A stretch of 64,000 nt of DNA, from assembly GCF_024171405.1 (NCBI RefSeq), contig NZ_JALJZT010000002.1, forward strand, positions 186,001 through 250,000. Direction: 5' to 3'. This DNA is from Qipengyuania citrea. GTDB lineage: Bacteria; Pseudomonadota; Alphaproteobacteria; Sphingomonadales; Sphingomonadaceae. The notes below the pieces were generated by a model. That model saw nothing but the letters and a program-made list of their open reading frames with translations, had not been told where the DNA came from and did not search any database. Position numbers and translations under genes: made by a program. This document shows, piece after piece, positions 17,823 to 26,291 of the stretch. The stretch's first letter is position 1, and the number at the start of each line of letters is the position of its first letter.

Positions 17823-18635
17823 GTGGCCATTGCTGAGATCGCATACGCCAAGATCAATCTCGCGCTGCATGTCCGCAACCGGCGCGAGGATGGCTATCAC
17901 GAGCTCGAGACGCTGTTCGCCTTCGTCGATGCGGGCGATGTGCTGACCGCGTCCGCCGCGGCGCAGGACAGCGTGCGGGTGCTCGGGGAATTTTCCGGCG
18001 GGCTCGACAATCCCTTCGACAACCTCGTCGCCAAGGCGCTGGGCAAGTTTCCACGCGCCGAGGGGCTGGCGGTGACGCTCGAGAAGAACCTGCCCGTCGC
18101 GGCGGGGCTGGGCGGCGGGTCGGCCGATGCGGGCGCGGTCTTCCGCATGGTGCGCGAACGCTACAGCTTGCCAGAGGACTGGCACGCACGCGCCACCGCG
18201 CTGGGGGCCGATGTGCCCGCGTGTGTTGAGAGCCGTACCTGTATCGGCCGCGGGACCGGAACCGAGCTCGAAGCGGTGGACGAAAGCCTTGCGGGCACCC
18301 CCGTGCTGCTGGTCAACCCGCGCGTCCCGCTCGCCACCGGTCCGGTGTTTGCGCATTGGGACGGCACCGACCGCGGTGCGCTGCCAAAAGGCGATGCCGG
18401 CACCATTGCGCTGGAGGGGCGCAACGACCTCGAAATTCCGGCCATTTCGCTGTGTCCGCAGATCGCCGGCGTGCTCGCCGCATTGCGCGGAACCTCGCCC
18501 GTGCTCGCCCGTATGTCAGGCTCCGGCGCGACGTCTTTTGCGCTGTTCGACAGCGACGCCGCGCGTGACGAAGCCGCGGCACGCATCGCCGCCGAGCATT
18601 CGGGATGGTGGCAGCTGAAGGGATCCCTGCGATGA
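17823..18635 (+). CDS. ispE: 4-diphosphocytidyl-2-C-methyl-D-erythritol kinase
   Basis: Phosphorylates CDP-methylerythritol in the MEP pathway to isoprenoid precursors. The 270-residue GHMP kinase has the N-terminal AYAKINLALHV substrate motif, the glycine-rich ATP loop LPVAAGLGGGSADAGA (about 83-98) and the third motif ARMSGSGATSFALF near the C-terminus. It starts with GTG at 17823, since no ATG fits the conserved N-terminus. The stop overlaps the next start in an ATGA arrangement. Confidence 0.95.
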   Translation: MAIAEIAYAKINLALHVRNRREDGYHELETLFAFVDAGDVLTASAAAQDSVRVLGEFSGGLDNPFDNLVAKALGKFPRAEGLAVTLEKNLPVAAGLGGGSADAGAVFRMVRERYSLPEDWHARATALGADVPACVESRTCIGRGTGTELEAVDESLAGTPVLLVNPRVPLATGPVFAHWDGTDRGALPKGDAGTIALEGRNDLEIPAISLCPQIAGVLAALRGTSPVLARMSGSGATSFALFDSDAARDEAAARIAAEHSGWWQLKGSLR

Positions 18636-19360
18636 TGATCGACAATCTGCCTTACCGCCAGGTCGGCACCGAGGACCTGCGGCCCGGCGGCCTGCTGTGC
18701 GTTGCCGATCACGCGTCCAACTTCGTTCCCGAAGACATCGAACTGGGCATCGATCGCAAACTGCTCACCGAGCATATCGCGGTCGATATCGGGGTCGAGG
18801 GGATCGCCGACCGTCTGGCGCGCCGCCATGGCATGCCCGCGCATATCGCCTGCGTCAGCCGGCTGGTGTGCGACATGCACCGCAAGGAAGACGAAGCCGC
18901 GGTCGTCCCGGCGACCAGCGACGGCCATCTGATCCCGGGCAATATCGGCGCCAATATCGAGGCGCGGCTCGACCGCTTTCATCGTCCCTATCACGCGGCG
19001 CTCGCCGATCTGATCGCGGAGGCGAAACCCAAGCTGCTGGTCGCGCTCCACAGCTTCACCCCCAGCCTCGCCACCAGCGACGAGGAGCGGCCATGGGAAG
19101 TCGCGCTGCTTTACAACCAGGATGATCGCGCGGCCCGCCATGCGATCCGCCTGTTCGGCGAGCAGGGCCTCAATGTGGGCGACAACCAGCCCTATTCGGG
19201 CAAGCAGCTCAATGCGACGATGGACCGCCATGCCGAAGCGCACGGCATCCCTTATTGCACGATCGAAATCCGCCAGGACCAGATCGCCAACGAGGCCGGT
19301 CAGGCACGCTGGGCGGTGATGATTGCCGACGTCATGGGCCGCGTCGCGCTGGAGTTCTGA
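18632..19360 (+). CDS. N-formylglutamate amidohydrolase family protein
   Basis: A 242-residue protein of the family that hydrolyses N-formylglutamate in histidine degradation. Many members are of broader or unknown amidase function. Visible features are VADHASNFVPEDI (potential metal His), DMHRKEDEAA, LVALHSFTPSLA with a second His, and YCTIEIRQDQI near the C-terminus. Those positions are compatible with the carboxypeptidase-like zinc fold of the family. The ATG at 18632 overlaps the ispE stop by four bases, so it is translated after ispE. No hut genes are present here, so the histidine role is not supported by context. Confidence 0.85.
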   Translation: MMIDNLPYRQVGTEDLRPGGLLCVADHASNFVPEDIELGIDRKLLTEHIAVDIGVEGIADRLARRHGMPAHIACVSRLVCDMHRKEDEAAVVPATSDGHLIPGNIGANIEARLDRFHRPYHAALADLIAEAKPKLLVALHSFTPSLATSDEERPWEVALLYNQDDRAARHAIRLFGEQGLNVGDNQPYSGKQLNATMDRHAEAHGIPYCTIEIRQDQIANEAGQARWAVMIADVMGRVALEF

Positions 19361-19670
19361 GCTGGTCCTTTCGCCTGTTGCCGGGCGGAGGCGGTGCCGC
19401 GTTTCTCCTTGCGAAGGCGTGGAGGCAAATTTCCTTCCGCTTTCCCGTCATCCCCGCGAAGGCGGGGATCCAGCTGACGTGGCGTTAAAGAACGAAGGGC
19501 ATCTGGGCCCCTGCCTGCGCAGGGGCGACGCGGCGGTTGCGGGCCCGAAGGTTCCTCCGGTCCCCAGCGCGCAAATCCCGCATCTAGCTTCGCGTAAAGA
19601 TTTTCCGCTTCGACCCGCACCCGCGATCCTCTAGTCTGTCCTCCTCCCCGAAGCCGACCGGACCAATATC
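19361..19670. other. Intergenic region upstream of ilvD
   Basis: 310 bases without a credible gene. The middle (19447-19529) is repeat B copy 2. The rest holds the ilvD leader. I looked for a branched-chain amino acid attenuator peptide (runs of Ile, Leu or Val codons before a terminator) and saw none, and no convincing promoter hexamers. Confidence 0.6.
19447..19529. repeat. Interspersed palindromic repeat, family B copy 2
   Basis: Begins GTCATCCCCGCGAAGGCGG and ends CCTGCCTGCGCAGGGGCGAC. This is the same two-arm element as 5413-5499 but inverted: each arm is an imperfect hairpin, and the spacer between arms is not conserved. Confidence 0.8.
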
Positions 19671-21518
19671 ATGCCCGCCTATCGTTCCCGCACCACCACT
19701 CACGGCCGCAACATGGCCGGCGCGCGCGGATTGTGGCGCGCGACGGGCATGAAGGATGGCGATTTCGGCAAGCCGATCATCGCGGTCGTGAACAGCTTCA
19801 CCCAGTTCGTCCCGGGCCATGTCCACCTCAAGGACCTCGGCCAGCTGGTCGCGCGCGAGATCGAGGCAGCGGGCGGCGTGGCCAAGGAATTCAACACCAT
19901 CGCGGTCGATGACGGGATCGCGATGGGGCACGACGGCATGCTCTATTCGCTGCCCAGCCGCGACCTGATCGCCGACAGCGTCGAATATATGGTCAACGCG
20001 CATTGCGCCGATGCGATGGTCTGCATCTCGAACTGCGACAAGATCACCCCGGGCATGCTGATGGCCTCGATGCGGCTCAACATCCCCAGCGTGTTCGTGT
20101 CGGGCGGGCCGATGGAAGCGGGCAAGGTCGTGCTCAAGGGCAAGGAAGTCGCGCTCGACCTCGTCGATGCGATGGTCGCTGCCGCCGACGAAAGCTACAC
20201 CGACGAGGAAGTGACCGCGATCGAGCAGAATGCCTGCCCGACCTGCGGATCGTGCAGCGGCATGTTTACTGCCAATTCGATGAACTGCCTGACCGAGGCG
20301 CTCGGGCTTTCGCTGCCCGGCAATGGCTCGACGCTGGCGACGCATGCCGACCGCAAGGGCCTGTTCGAACGCGCCGGGCGGCTCGTGGTGACACTGGCCA
20401 AGCGCTATTACGAAGAGGACGATGAAAGCGTCCTGCCGCGCACGATCGCCGGGTTCGAGGCGTTCGAGAATGCGATGAGCCTCGACATTGCGATGGGTGG
20501 ATCGACCAACACCGTGCTCCACTTGCTCGCCGCCGCGCATGAAGCGGGGGTCGATTTCACCATGAAGGATATCGACCGGCTGAGCCGGCGGGTACCGTGC
20601 CTGTCCAAGGTCGCGCCCGCCAAGAGCGATGTCCATATGGAGGACGTTCACCGCGCGGGCGGGATCATGTCGATCCTCGGCGAGCTCGAGAAGGCGGGGC
20701 TGCTGCACACCGCGCTCCCCACGGTGCACAGTCCGACGATGGGCGATGCGCTCGACGATTGGGATATCGGCCGCACGCATAACAACAAGGTGCGCGAATT
20801 CTTTGCTGCCGCGCCGGGCGGGGTGCCGACGCAAACAGCCTTCAGCCAGGCGCGCCGGTGGGACGAACTCGATCTCGACCGCGAAAACGGGGTGATCCGC
20901 AGCGCCGAGCACGCCTTCAGCAAGGATGGCGGGCTCGCGGTGCTTTACGGCAATATCGCGCGCGACGGCTGCATCGTGAAGACCGCGGGTGTCGACGAGA
21001 GCATTCTGAACTTCTCGGGTCCGGCGAAGGTCTATGAGAGCCAGGACGACGCGGTCACCGCGATCCTTACCGGGCAGGTGGTCGAAGGCGACGTGGTGGT
21101 GATCCGCTACGAAGGGCCGCGCGGCGGGCCGGGCATGCAGGAAATGCTCTATCCGACCAGCTATCTCAAATCGAAGGGGCTGGGCGCGGCCTGCGCGCTG
21201 CTGACCGACGGGCGATTCTCGGGCGGAACTTCTGGCCTGTCGATCGGCCATGTCTCGCCCGAGGCGGCCGAAGGCGGGGCGATCGGACTGGTCGAAACCG
21301 GCGACAGGATCGAGATTTCGATTCCCGAGCGCTCGATCAACCTCGCGGTGGCAGACGAGGTGCTGGCCGAGCGCCGCGCTGCGATGGAGGCCAGGGGCTG
21401 GGCACCGGCCAAGCCGCGCGAGCGCCGCGTCTCGCCCGCGCTCGAAGCCTATGCCGCAATGACCACCTCTGCTGCGCGCGGCGCGATCCGCGACGTTTCG
21501 CAGATCAAGCGCGGCTGA
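19671..21518 (+). CDS. ilvD: Dihydroxy-acid dehydratase
   Basis: Dehydrates 2,3-dihydroxy-isovalerate and -methylvalerate in valine and isoleucine synthesis. The 615-residue length is that of the long form. Fe-S ligands and signatures are visible: [33 protein letters not shown] (the two Cys of the CGSC core) and the C-terminal [21 protein letters not shown]. The N-terminal [20 protein letters not shown] matches the family start at ATG 19671. It stands alone, with no other ilv genes in the window. Confidence 0.97.
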   Translation: MPAYRSRTTTHGRNMAGARGLWRATGMKDGDFGKPIIAVVNSFTQFVPGHVHLKDLGQLVAREIEAAGGVAKEFNTIAVDDGIAMGHDGMLYSLPSRDLIADSVEYMVNAHCADAMVCISNCDKITPGMLMASMRLNIPSVFVSGGPMEAGKVVLKGKEVALDLVDAMVAAADESYTDEEVTAIEQNACPTCGSCSGMFTANSMNCLTEALGLSLPGNGSTLATHADRKGLFERAGRLVVTLAKRYYEEDDESVLPRTIAGFEAFENAMSLDIAMGGSTNTVLHLLAAAHEAGVDFTMKDIDRLSRRVPCLSKVAPAKSDVHMEDVHRAGGIMSILGELEKAGLLHTALPTVHSPTMGDALDDWDIGRTHNNKVREFFAAAPGGVPTQTAFSQARRWDELDLDRENGVIRSAEHAFSKDGGLAVLYGNIARDGCIVKTAGVDESILNFSGPAKVYESQDDAVTAILTGQVVEGDVVVIRYEGPRGGPGMQEMLYPTSYLKSKGLGAACALLTDGRFSGGTSGLSIGHVSPEAAEGGAIGLVETGDRIEISIPERSINLAVADEVLAERRAAMEARGWAPAKPRERRVSPALEAYAAMTTSAARGAIRDVSQIKRG

Positions 21519-21556
21519 GGCTTGCTCCGCGCCCCCGCGCATGGCAGCGGCGGGGC

Positions 21557-21913
21557 ATGGCAATTTTACGGCGCTTCCTCCCTGTGCCGGTGCTGGCGCT
21601 GATGGCGCTCGGCGCCTGCGAGCTGTCACCCCCTATCAATGCCGAGGGCGGCACGCCCGTCGCCTGTGCGCTGCGAGGGGCGAGCGACTTTGCGAGCGAG
21701 TGCCGCCTTGTCGAAATGGACGAGGGCGTCGAACGCTATTTCGTCATGCGCCATCCCGATGGCGGCTTCCGCAAGCTTGCCCGCGCCGATACCCCGGCGG
21801 GGCTGGTCGAATTCGACGGAGCGCAGCGCGCCAAGAGCCAGCGGGTAGGCGATGAGATCGTCCTCTCCATTGGCGACGACCGCTATCGCTGGGATGCACC
21901 AGGCGATGAATGA
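21557..21913 (+). CDS. Small putative lipoprotein
   Basis: 118 residues. The N-terminus MAILRRFLPVPVLALMALGAC is a lipoprotein signal, with Cys21 in a lipobox-like LGAC. The remainder is a compact domain with two further cysteines (VACALRG and SECRLVEM), which could form a disulfide in the periplasm, and a C-terminal strand-rich part (VGDEIVLSIGDDRYRW). I recognise no family. The stop lies within the first codons of nnrD/nnrE (eight-base overlap), so the two are co-translated. Confidence 0.75.
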   Translation: MAILRRFLPVPVLALMALGACELSPPINAEGGTPVACALRGASDFASECRLVEMDEGVERYFVMRHPDGGFRKLARADTPAGLVEFDGAQRAKSQRVGDEIVLSIGDDRYRWDAPGDE

Positions 21914-23291
21914 GCCGATCCTCACCGTCGCGCAGATGCGCGCCGCCGAACGCGCGGCGATGGCCGCCGGGACCACCGAATGGGAATTGATGCAGCGCGC
22001 GGGCGAAGGTGCGGCGCAATGGGTCATGCGGGTCGCCGCGGGACGGCCGGTGACCGTGCTGTGCGGGCCGGGCAACAATGGCGGTGACGGCTATGTGATC
22101 GCCGAAACCCTCTTGCGAAACGGGAACACGGTGCAGGTGATTGCGCCGGTCGAACCTGCCACCGATACCGCGCGCAAGGTGCGGACGCAGTTCGGCGGTA
22201 CCGTCTCCGCGGAGGCAGCGCCGCGCCATCCGGTCGTAGTCGATTGCCTGTTCGGATACGGTCTAACGCGGCAGGTCGAGGGTGTATTTGCCGCTTTACT
22301 CGAACAAGTCGGCACAAGAGACTGTTATAGAATAGCAATCGATGTGCCTAGCGCAGTTTCCAGCGATAGCGGCGAAGTGCTCGGCCCGCTGCCGCAGTAC
22401 GATATGACGCTGGCGCTGGGGGCCTGGAAGCAGGCCCATGGACTGATGCCAGCGATGGCCGCGATGGGCACGCGGAGGCTGGTTCCGATCGGACTCGACC
22501 TCGGACCGGTCTCGACTGGCTTCTCGTCGCGGCCGCATCTGGCGGTACCGTCGCCCGAAGCGCATAAATACCGCCGCGGACTGCTCGCGATCGTGGCGGG
22601 TGCGATGCCCGGCGCACCGCTGCTGGCCGCCGAAGCGGCGATGCGCGCAGGCGCGGGCTATGTGAAGCTCCTCAGCGAGCATTCGCACCCCGATGCGCCA
22701 GCGGATCTGGTGATCGAACAGGACAGGTTCGGAGAGAGCCTTTGCGACGAGCGGATATCGGCCTTGCTGGTCGGTCCGGGACTGGGGCGCGATGGGGACG
22801 CCCGGAGGCGCCTGGCCGACGCTCTCAAACAGCGGCAGCCTGTCGTACTCGATGCCGATGCGCTGCACTTGCTCGGGCCGAATATGCTCGGGGGAGCCGA
22901 CGTCACGACGGTTTGCCTCACCCCGCATGAGGGTGAACTCGCCAAGCTCTGCGAGGCTTTCGGCGTGAGTGGCGACGGCAAGCTTGCACGCACGCGACGC
23001 CTTCGTGACGTCACCGGCATGACCGTGCTCGCCAAGGGCCCTGACACGATCCTCGCAAGTGACGTCATGACGCACTTCTTCCCGCGCGGGTCGAGCTGGC
23101 TTTCGGTCGCCGGCACGGGCGATGTCCTTGCGGGCATCGTCGCCTCGCGCCTCGCGGTGCATGGCGACCCGCAGCGCGCCTGCGTCGAGGGCGTATGGCT
23201 CCACCAGGAGGCGGCGCGGATCGCATCACCCGCTTTTTCGGCCGGGGACCTTGCCCGCGCGGTCAAACCGGCCATGGCGTCGTTCCTGTGA
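21906..23291 (+). CDS. nnrD: Bifunctional NAD(P)H-hydrate epimerase / dehydratase
   Basis: Repairs hydrated NAD(P)H. The 461-residue protein joins the epimerase domain (NnrE), with VLCGPGNNGGDGYVIA at about 48-63 and the acidic VVDCLFGYG, to the dehydratase domain (NnrD) with AHKYRRGLLAIVAG, the VVLDADALHLL and PHEGELAKL motifs and the ATP-binding VAGTGDVLAGIVA. ATG 21906 (AATGAG) is favoured over an upstream ATG at 21852 because NEPILTVAQMRAAE is the usual beginning. It ends in a GTGA overlap with the following RNA methyltransferase. Confidence 0.95.
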   Translation: MNEPILTVAQMRAAERAAMAAGTTEWELMQRAGEGAAQWVMRVAAGRPVTVLCGPGNNGGDGYVIAETLLRNGNTVQVIAPVEPATDTARKVRTQFGGTVSAEAAPRHPVVVDCLFGYGLTRQVEGVFAALLEQVGTRDCYRIAIDVPSAVSSDSGEVLGPLPQYDMTLALGAWKQAHGLMPAMAAMGTRRLVPIGLDLGPVSTGFSSRPHLAVPSPEAHKYRRGLLAIVAGAMPGAPLLAAEAAMRAGAGYVKLLSEHSHPDAPADLVIEQDRFGESLCDERISALLVGPGLGRDGDARRRLADALKQRQPVVLDADALHLLGPNMLGGADVTTVCLTPHEGELAKLCEAFGVSGDGKLARTRRLRDVTGMTVLAKGPDTILASDVMTHFFPRGSSWLSVAGTGDVLAGIVASRLAVHGDPQRACVEGVWLHQEAARIASPAFSAGDLARAVKPAMASFL

Positions 23292-24484
23292 GCGAGATCG
23301 AAATCATCCAGCGCATCGCCGCACGCGGCGACGGCATCACCGCCTCGGGCCGCCATATCGCGGGCGGCGTGCCCGGCGACCGTATCGCGCCCGACGGAAC
23401 GCTGACGCCGGGGCCGCATCATGTCGCCCCGCCGTGCCGACATTTCCCGACCTGCGGCGGCTGCCAGCTGCAGCATGCCGACGAGGAGGCGCTGCGCCAG
23501 TTCGTCACCGACCGCGTGGTCCATGCCGCCGAGGGGCAGGGCATCGCGCCGGCAACGCTGCTCGAAACGCATTTGTCGCCGCCCCGGTCGCGCCGCCGGG
23601 CCACGCTCCACGGCATGCGCACGGGGCGCAGTGCGGTGCTGGGCTTTCGCGAGGGCGGCTCGCACCGCATCGTCGATATGCGCGAATGCCATATCCTCAC
23701 ACCCGAACTCTTCGCGCTCGTCGCTCCGCTCAAGACCCTGATCGCCGCGCATGGCGGGCGGCAGGCGGTCGATATCGAGCTGACGCTGGCGGACCAGGGA
23801 ATCGATTGCCTGCTCAAGGGCATTGCAGCCGAGGGGCTGGCGGCGACCGAGGCGCTGCTCGATTTCGCGCGTGATCACGCACTGGCGCGGCTCTCGCTTG
23901 ATAATGGCTTTGGGCCCGAGACGCTGTGGGAACCCGAACCGCTGACGGTTACGCTGGGCGCGGTCCCCGTCCCGTTTCCGCAGGGCAGTTTTCTCCAGCC
24001 AACCCCCGATGGCGAGGCCGTGCTGATCGAGGATGCACGCCGGTATCTCGCCGGGGCGGAGACGATTGCGGACCTCTTTTCCGGCCTTGGTACCTTCGCC
24101 TTCGCACTGGCCGGGCCGCGCAAGGTCCTCGCGGTGGAGGCGGCGCGCGAGCCGCATCTCGCGTGCAAGACCGCGGCGAATATGCGCGGGCTCCCGGTGC
24201 TGACGCTGCACCGCGACCTGTTCCGCAACCCGCTGCAAAGCGACGAGGTGAGCCGGTTCGGCGCGGTCCTGCTCGATCCGCCGCGCGCAGGGGCACGCGA
24301 GCAGGTGGCGCAGATCGCCGCCAGCACGGCCACGCGGGTGGTCTATGTCAGTTGCAACCCGGCGAGTTGGGCACGCGATGCCAAGCTGCTGGCCGAGGCC
24401 GGGTTCCGGCTCGAAACGCTGCGTCCCGTCGGCCAGTTCCGCTGGTCGACGCATGTCGAAGTGACGAGCTACTTCACCCGCTAG
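23288..24484 (+). CDS. Class I SAM-dependent RNA methyltransferase, RlmD/TrmA-like
   Basis: 398 residues, beginning with GTG at 23288 in a four-base overlap with nnrD/nnrE. Fe-S ligands are arranged as in the RlmD group (CRHFPTCGGCQLQ, Cys-x5-Cys-x2-Cys). The methyltransferase fold follows: FSGLGTFAFALA (SAM loop), LLDPPRAGA (acid plus Pro of motif IV) and VYVSCNPASWARD, whose Cys is the catalytic nucleophile for C5 methylation of uridine. An N-terminal TRAM-like segment is present but short. The exact target (23S rRNA or tRNA uridine) is not readable. Its stop interlocks with that of the convergent gene. Confidence 0.9.
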   Translation: MSEIEIIQRIAARGDGITASGRHIAGGVPGDRIAPDGTLTPGPHHVAPPCRHFPTCGGCQLQHADEEALRQFVTDRVVHAAEGQGIAPATLLETHLSPPRSRRRATLHGMRTGRSAVLGFREGGSHRIVDMRECHILTPELFALVAPLKTLIAAHGGRQAVDIELTLADQGIDCLLKGIAAEGLAATEALLDFARDHALARLSLDNGFGPETLWEPEPLTVTLGAVPVPFPQGSFLQPTPDGEAVLIEDARRYLAGAETIADLFSGLGTFAFALAGPRKVLAVEAAREPHLACKTAANMRGLPVLTLHRDLFRNPLQSDEVSRFGAVLLDPPRAGAREQVAQIAASTATRVVYVSCNPASWARDAKLLAEAGFRLETLRPVGQFRWSTHVEVTSYFTR

Positions 24485-25257
24485 CGGCGCAGCGTCTCGA
24501 GGATGCGGCTGCGCAGCCAGGCGCGCGCTTCCACGCTTGAATAGGCATGGTCGGCACCGGGGCAGCGCGCGATCCGCGTATCGTCGGCGTCCCAGCGCTC
24601 GGCAAAGACCTGCGCGGTCCGGTCGCCATCCGCGAGCAGGAATTTCACCGGACCCGTGAATCCGGCCAGCCCGGTACGCATCTTGTCTGCGAGCGACGAG
24701 GATTTGCTGCGGGGCCGTGCCGCCCGGACCATCCCTTTGGCGAGCTTGCCGAGGTCGACCCGGCCTGAAACAAGCCGTGCAAGTTCCCGTGGATTCTTGA
24801 GTTTTTCGGCATAGCGCGAACGGACCGCGGCGGGGGGCGGGATATCGTCCTCGTCCTCTTCCATGGTCCAGGGGTTGCTCAGCACCAGCGCATCGCATTC
24901 GGCGCCGCTCGCCAGCATCAGCGCCGATGCGGCATCGCAATTGCCGAACCCGGTCACCCGCTGGACCTGCGGCGCAATCGCCCGAAACGCGAGAAGAGCG
25001 GCCGCTATATCCTTGCTCGACTTGCGGAAATCCCGATTGTCGCCCTCACTGTCGCCGATCCCGCGTCGGTCGAAGCGAAACACGGGAAAACCCGCCGCGG
25101 CGATCGTCGCCGCCAGCCGCGCCTGGCCGTTGAAAGCGCCCGCGCGGATCTCGTTGCCGCCGCTGACCATGAGCAGCCCGGTCGTTCCCGGTGCGCTGTC
25201 GAGCGTCGCAGCGCAGCGCACACCCTGGCATTCGAAGGTGAGGTGGAGGCGAGTCAC
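24481..25257 (-). CDS. Alpha/beta-hydrolase-like protein, exosortase A system hydrolase 1
   Basis: 258 residues with the hydrolase 1 pattern of XrtA loci: an early oxyanion region GLLMVSGGNEIRAGAFNGQ, RFDRRGIGDSEGDNRDF, and the nucleophile elbow GFGNCDAASALML. There Cys stands at the position where typical hydrolases have Ser. C-terminal FLLADGDRTAQ and ADHAYSS supply the acid and His. The enzyme presumably acts on an acyl-thioester or ester intermediate in the exopolysaccharide pathway, since an ACP and an AMP ligase are in the same locus. It begins with GTG and overlaps hydrolase 2 by four bases. The stop forms an interlocking CTAG with the RNA methyltransferase. Confidence 0.85.
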   Translation of the reverse strand: MTRLHLTFECQGVRCAATLDSAPGTTGLLMVSGGNEIRAGAFNGQARLAATIAAAGFPVFRFDRRGIGDSEGDNRDFRKSSKDIAAALLAFRAIAPQVQRVTGFGNCDAASALMLASGAECDALVLSNPWTMEEDEDDIPPPAAVRSRYAEKLKNPRELARLVSGRVDLGKLAKGMVRAARPRSKSSSLADKMRTGLAGFTGPVKFLLADGDRTAQVFAERWDADDTRIARCPGADHAYSSVEARAWLRSRILETLRR

Positions 25258-25934
25258 AGGCCGTGAATGCCAATCGCGACGATCGCCGCGAGCGCATCGG
25301 CTTGTTCGGGGTCATCGTCATTCTCGGCGCGCAGCCACAGCGGTTGGCCGCCGACATCGGAGTGTTCGATCACGATCTGCGCGCCGGTGGGCGTCGCTTC
25401 CTCCGCTTCGAGCTCGCGGACAAGCTGTGCGCCGAGTGGCCATCCGGCCAGCTCGATGCCTTCGGTCCGCGCGGTTTCGAGCAGCCCGTCCGAGGTCTCG
25501 TCACGCCCCGCTTCGCGCGCCGCGATAATCCGCGCGCGCAGCAGGCTGCGCAGGACCTGTCGGGGTTTGACCGGGGCATAAAGCCATCCCGGAATATCGC
25601 CGGGCACCAGCCACCCGCCGGAGCGGATCGCGAGGACGTGCGTAGCGCGAAAATGCGTCGCTGCTGCGGCTACGGCGGCGCGCCATTGGCCCAACGTCTG
25701 CTGCATCAGATCGGCCGTGCTTTCATTGCAGCCGGGCAGGTCGGGGAGGAAGCAATCCACCTCGCGGGTATCGATCCTGCGCATGATTTCAAATATTTGA
25801 TGGCGAAACTTGTTGGCTTCATCGAAGAGCGGAGGGATCACCAGCAGGCGCTGCGCCCGCGCGGCATCGAAGCCGAGCACCATTTCCTCGCCCATGCGGC
25901 CATTCGGCAGCGGACAAGGCCATGTGGCATACAT
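25254..25934 (-). CDS. Hydrolase 2-like protein of exosortase A system, divergent
   Basis: 226 residues. LVIPPLFDEANKFRHQIFE and CFLPDLPGCNESTAD match the pattern of the exosortase A hydrolase 2 family (P-F-x-E-x-N-K, then D-x-x-G-x-x-x-S). The nucleophile elbow reads VLAIRSGGWLVPG instead of a G-x-S-x-G turn, so catalytic ability is uncertain. The protein is somewhat shorter than the family norm as I remember it and ends without an obvious catalytic His. It lies eight bases after the ACP gene and overlaps hydrolase 1, so it is part of the minus arm operon. The start codon is uncertain, since no good ribosome site precedes ATG 25934. Confidence 0.7.
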   Translation of the reverse strand: MYATWPCPLPNGRMGEEMVLGFDAARAQRLLVIPPLFDEANKFRHQIFEIMRRIDTREVDCFLPDLPGCNESTADLMQQTLGQWRAAVAAAATHFRATHVLAIRSGGWLVPGDIPGWLYAPVKPRQVLRSLLRARIIAAREAGRDETSDGLLETARTEGIELAGWPLGAQLVRELEAEEATPTGAQIVIEHSDVGGQPLWLRAENDDDPEQADALAAIVAIGIHGL

Positions 25935-25942
25935 GGTCGAGG

Positions 25943-26245
25943 TCAGGCCCCGATGGCCTTGGCTTCGGCAAAGACGAGCAGGCCGCCGTAGCTTTCGAGC
26001 ATTTCACCATCGACGTCTTCATCGTCGATAACGATGTCGAGCCGATCTTCCATTTCAGTGAACAGGCCGGCGACGGCCATTGAATCGAGTTCGGGGAGAT
26101 GACCGAACAGGCCGGTGTCGTTGTCGAAACCGTCGACCTGTGCCTGGTCCAGCCCGAGTACGTCGCGCAGAATCCCGCGCAGCGTCTGATCGATCTCGCT
26201 GCGGCTCGGCCCGGTCGGCGCGGCATGTGCGGTTTCGGCGGTCAT
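25943..26245 (-). CDS. Acyl carrier protein, exosortase A system
   Basis: 100 residues from ATG 26245. The phosphopantetheine attachment Ser is in PELDSMAVAGLFTEM, the typical D-S-x motif, with the following acidic helix (EMEDRLDIVIDDEDV). An upstream in-frame ATG at 26317 would add 24 residues without homologous character. It is a dedicated ACP: its neighbours (two hydrolase-like proteins, an acetyltransferase-like protein and, divergently, an AMP ligase) suggest that an acyl or amino-acyl group is carried on it for exopolysaccharide decoration or assembly. Confidence 0.88.
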   Translation of the reverse strand: MTAETAHAAPTGPSRSEIDQTLRGILRDVLGLDQAQVDGFDNDTGLFGHLPELDSMAVAGLFTEMEDRLDIVIDDEDVDGEMLESYGGLLVFAEAKAIGA

Positions 26246-26291
26246 TCCTGCGGCTTCCCCTGCGTTTGGCCTGTGCATAAAGGCGATGCCC

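Noticed and set aside
19584..21629. Long minus-strand frame opposite ilvD
   Set aside because: Same high-GC shadow effect; ilvD motifs are complete on the plus strand.
22658..24940. Minus-strand frame across nnrD/nnrE and the RNA methyltransferase
   Set aside because: It spans two genes with clear motifs on the other strand.
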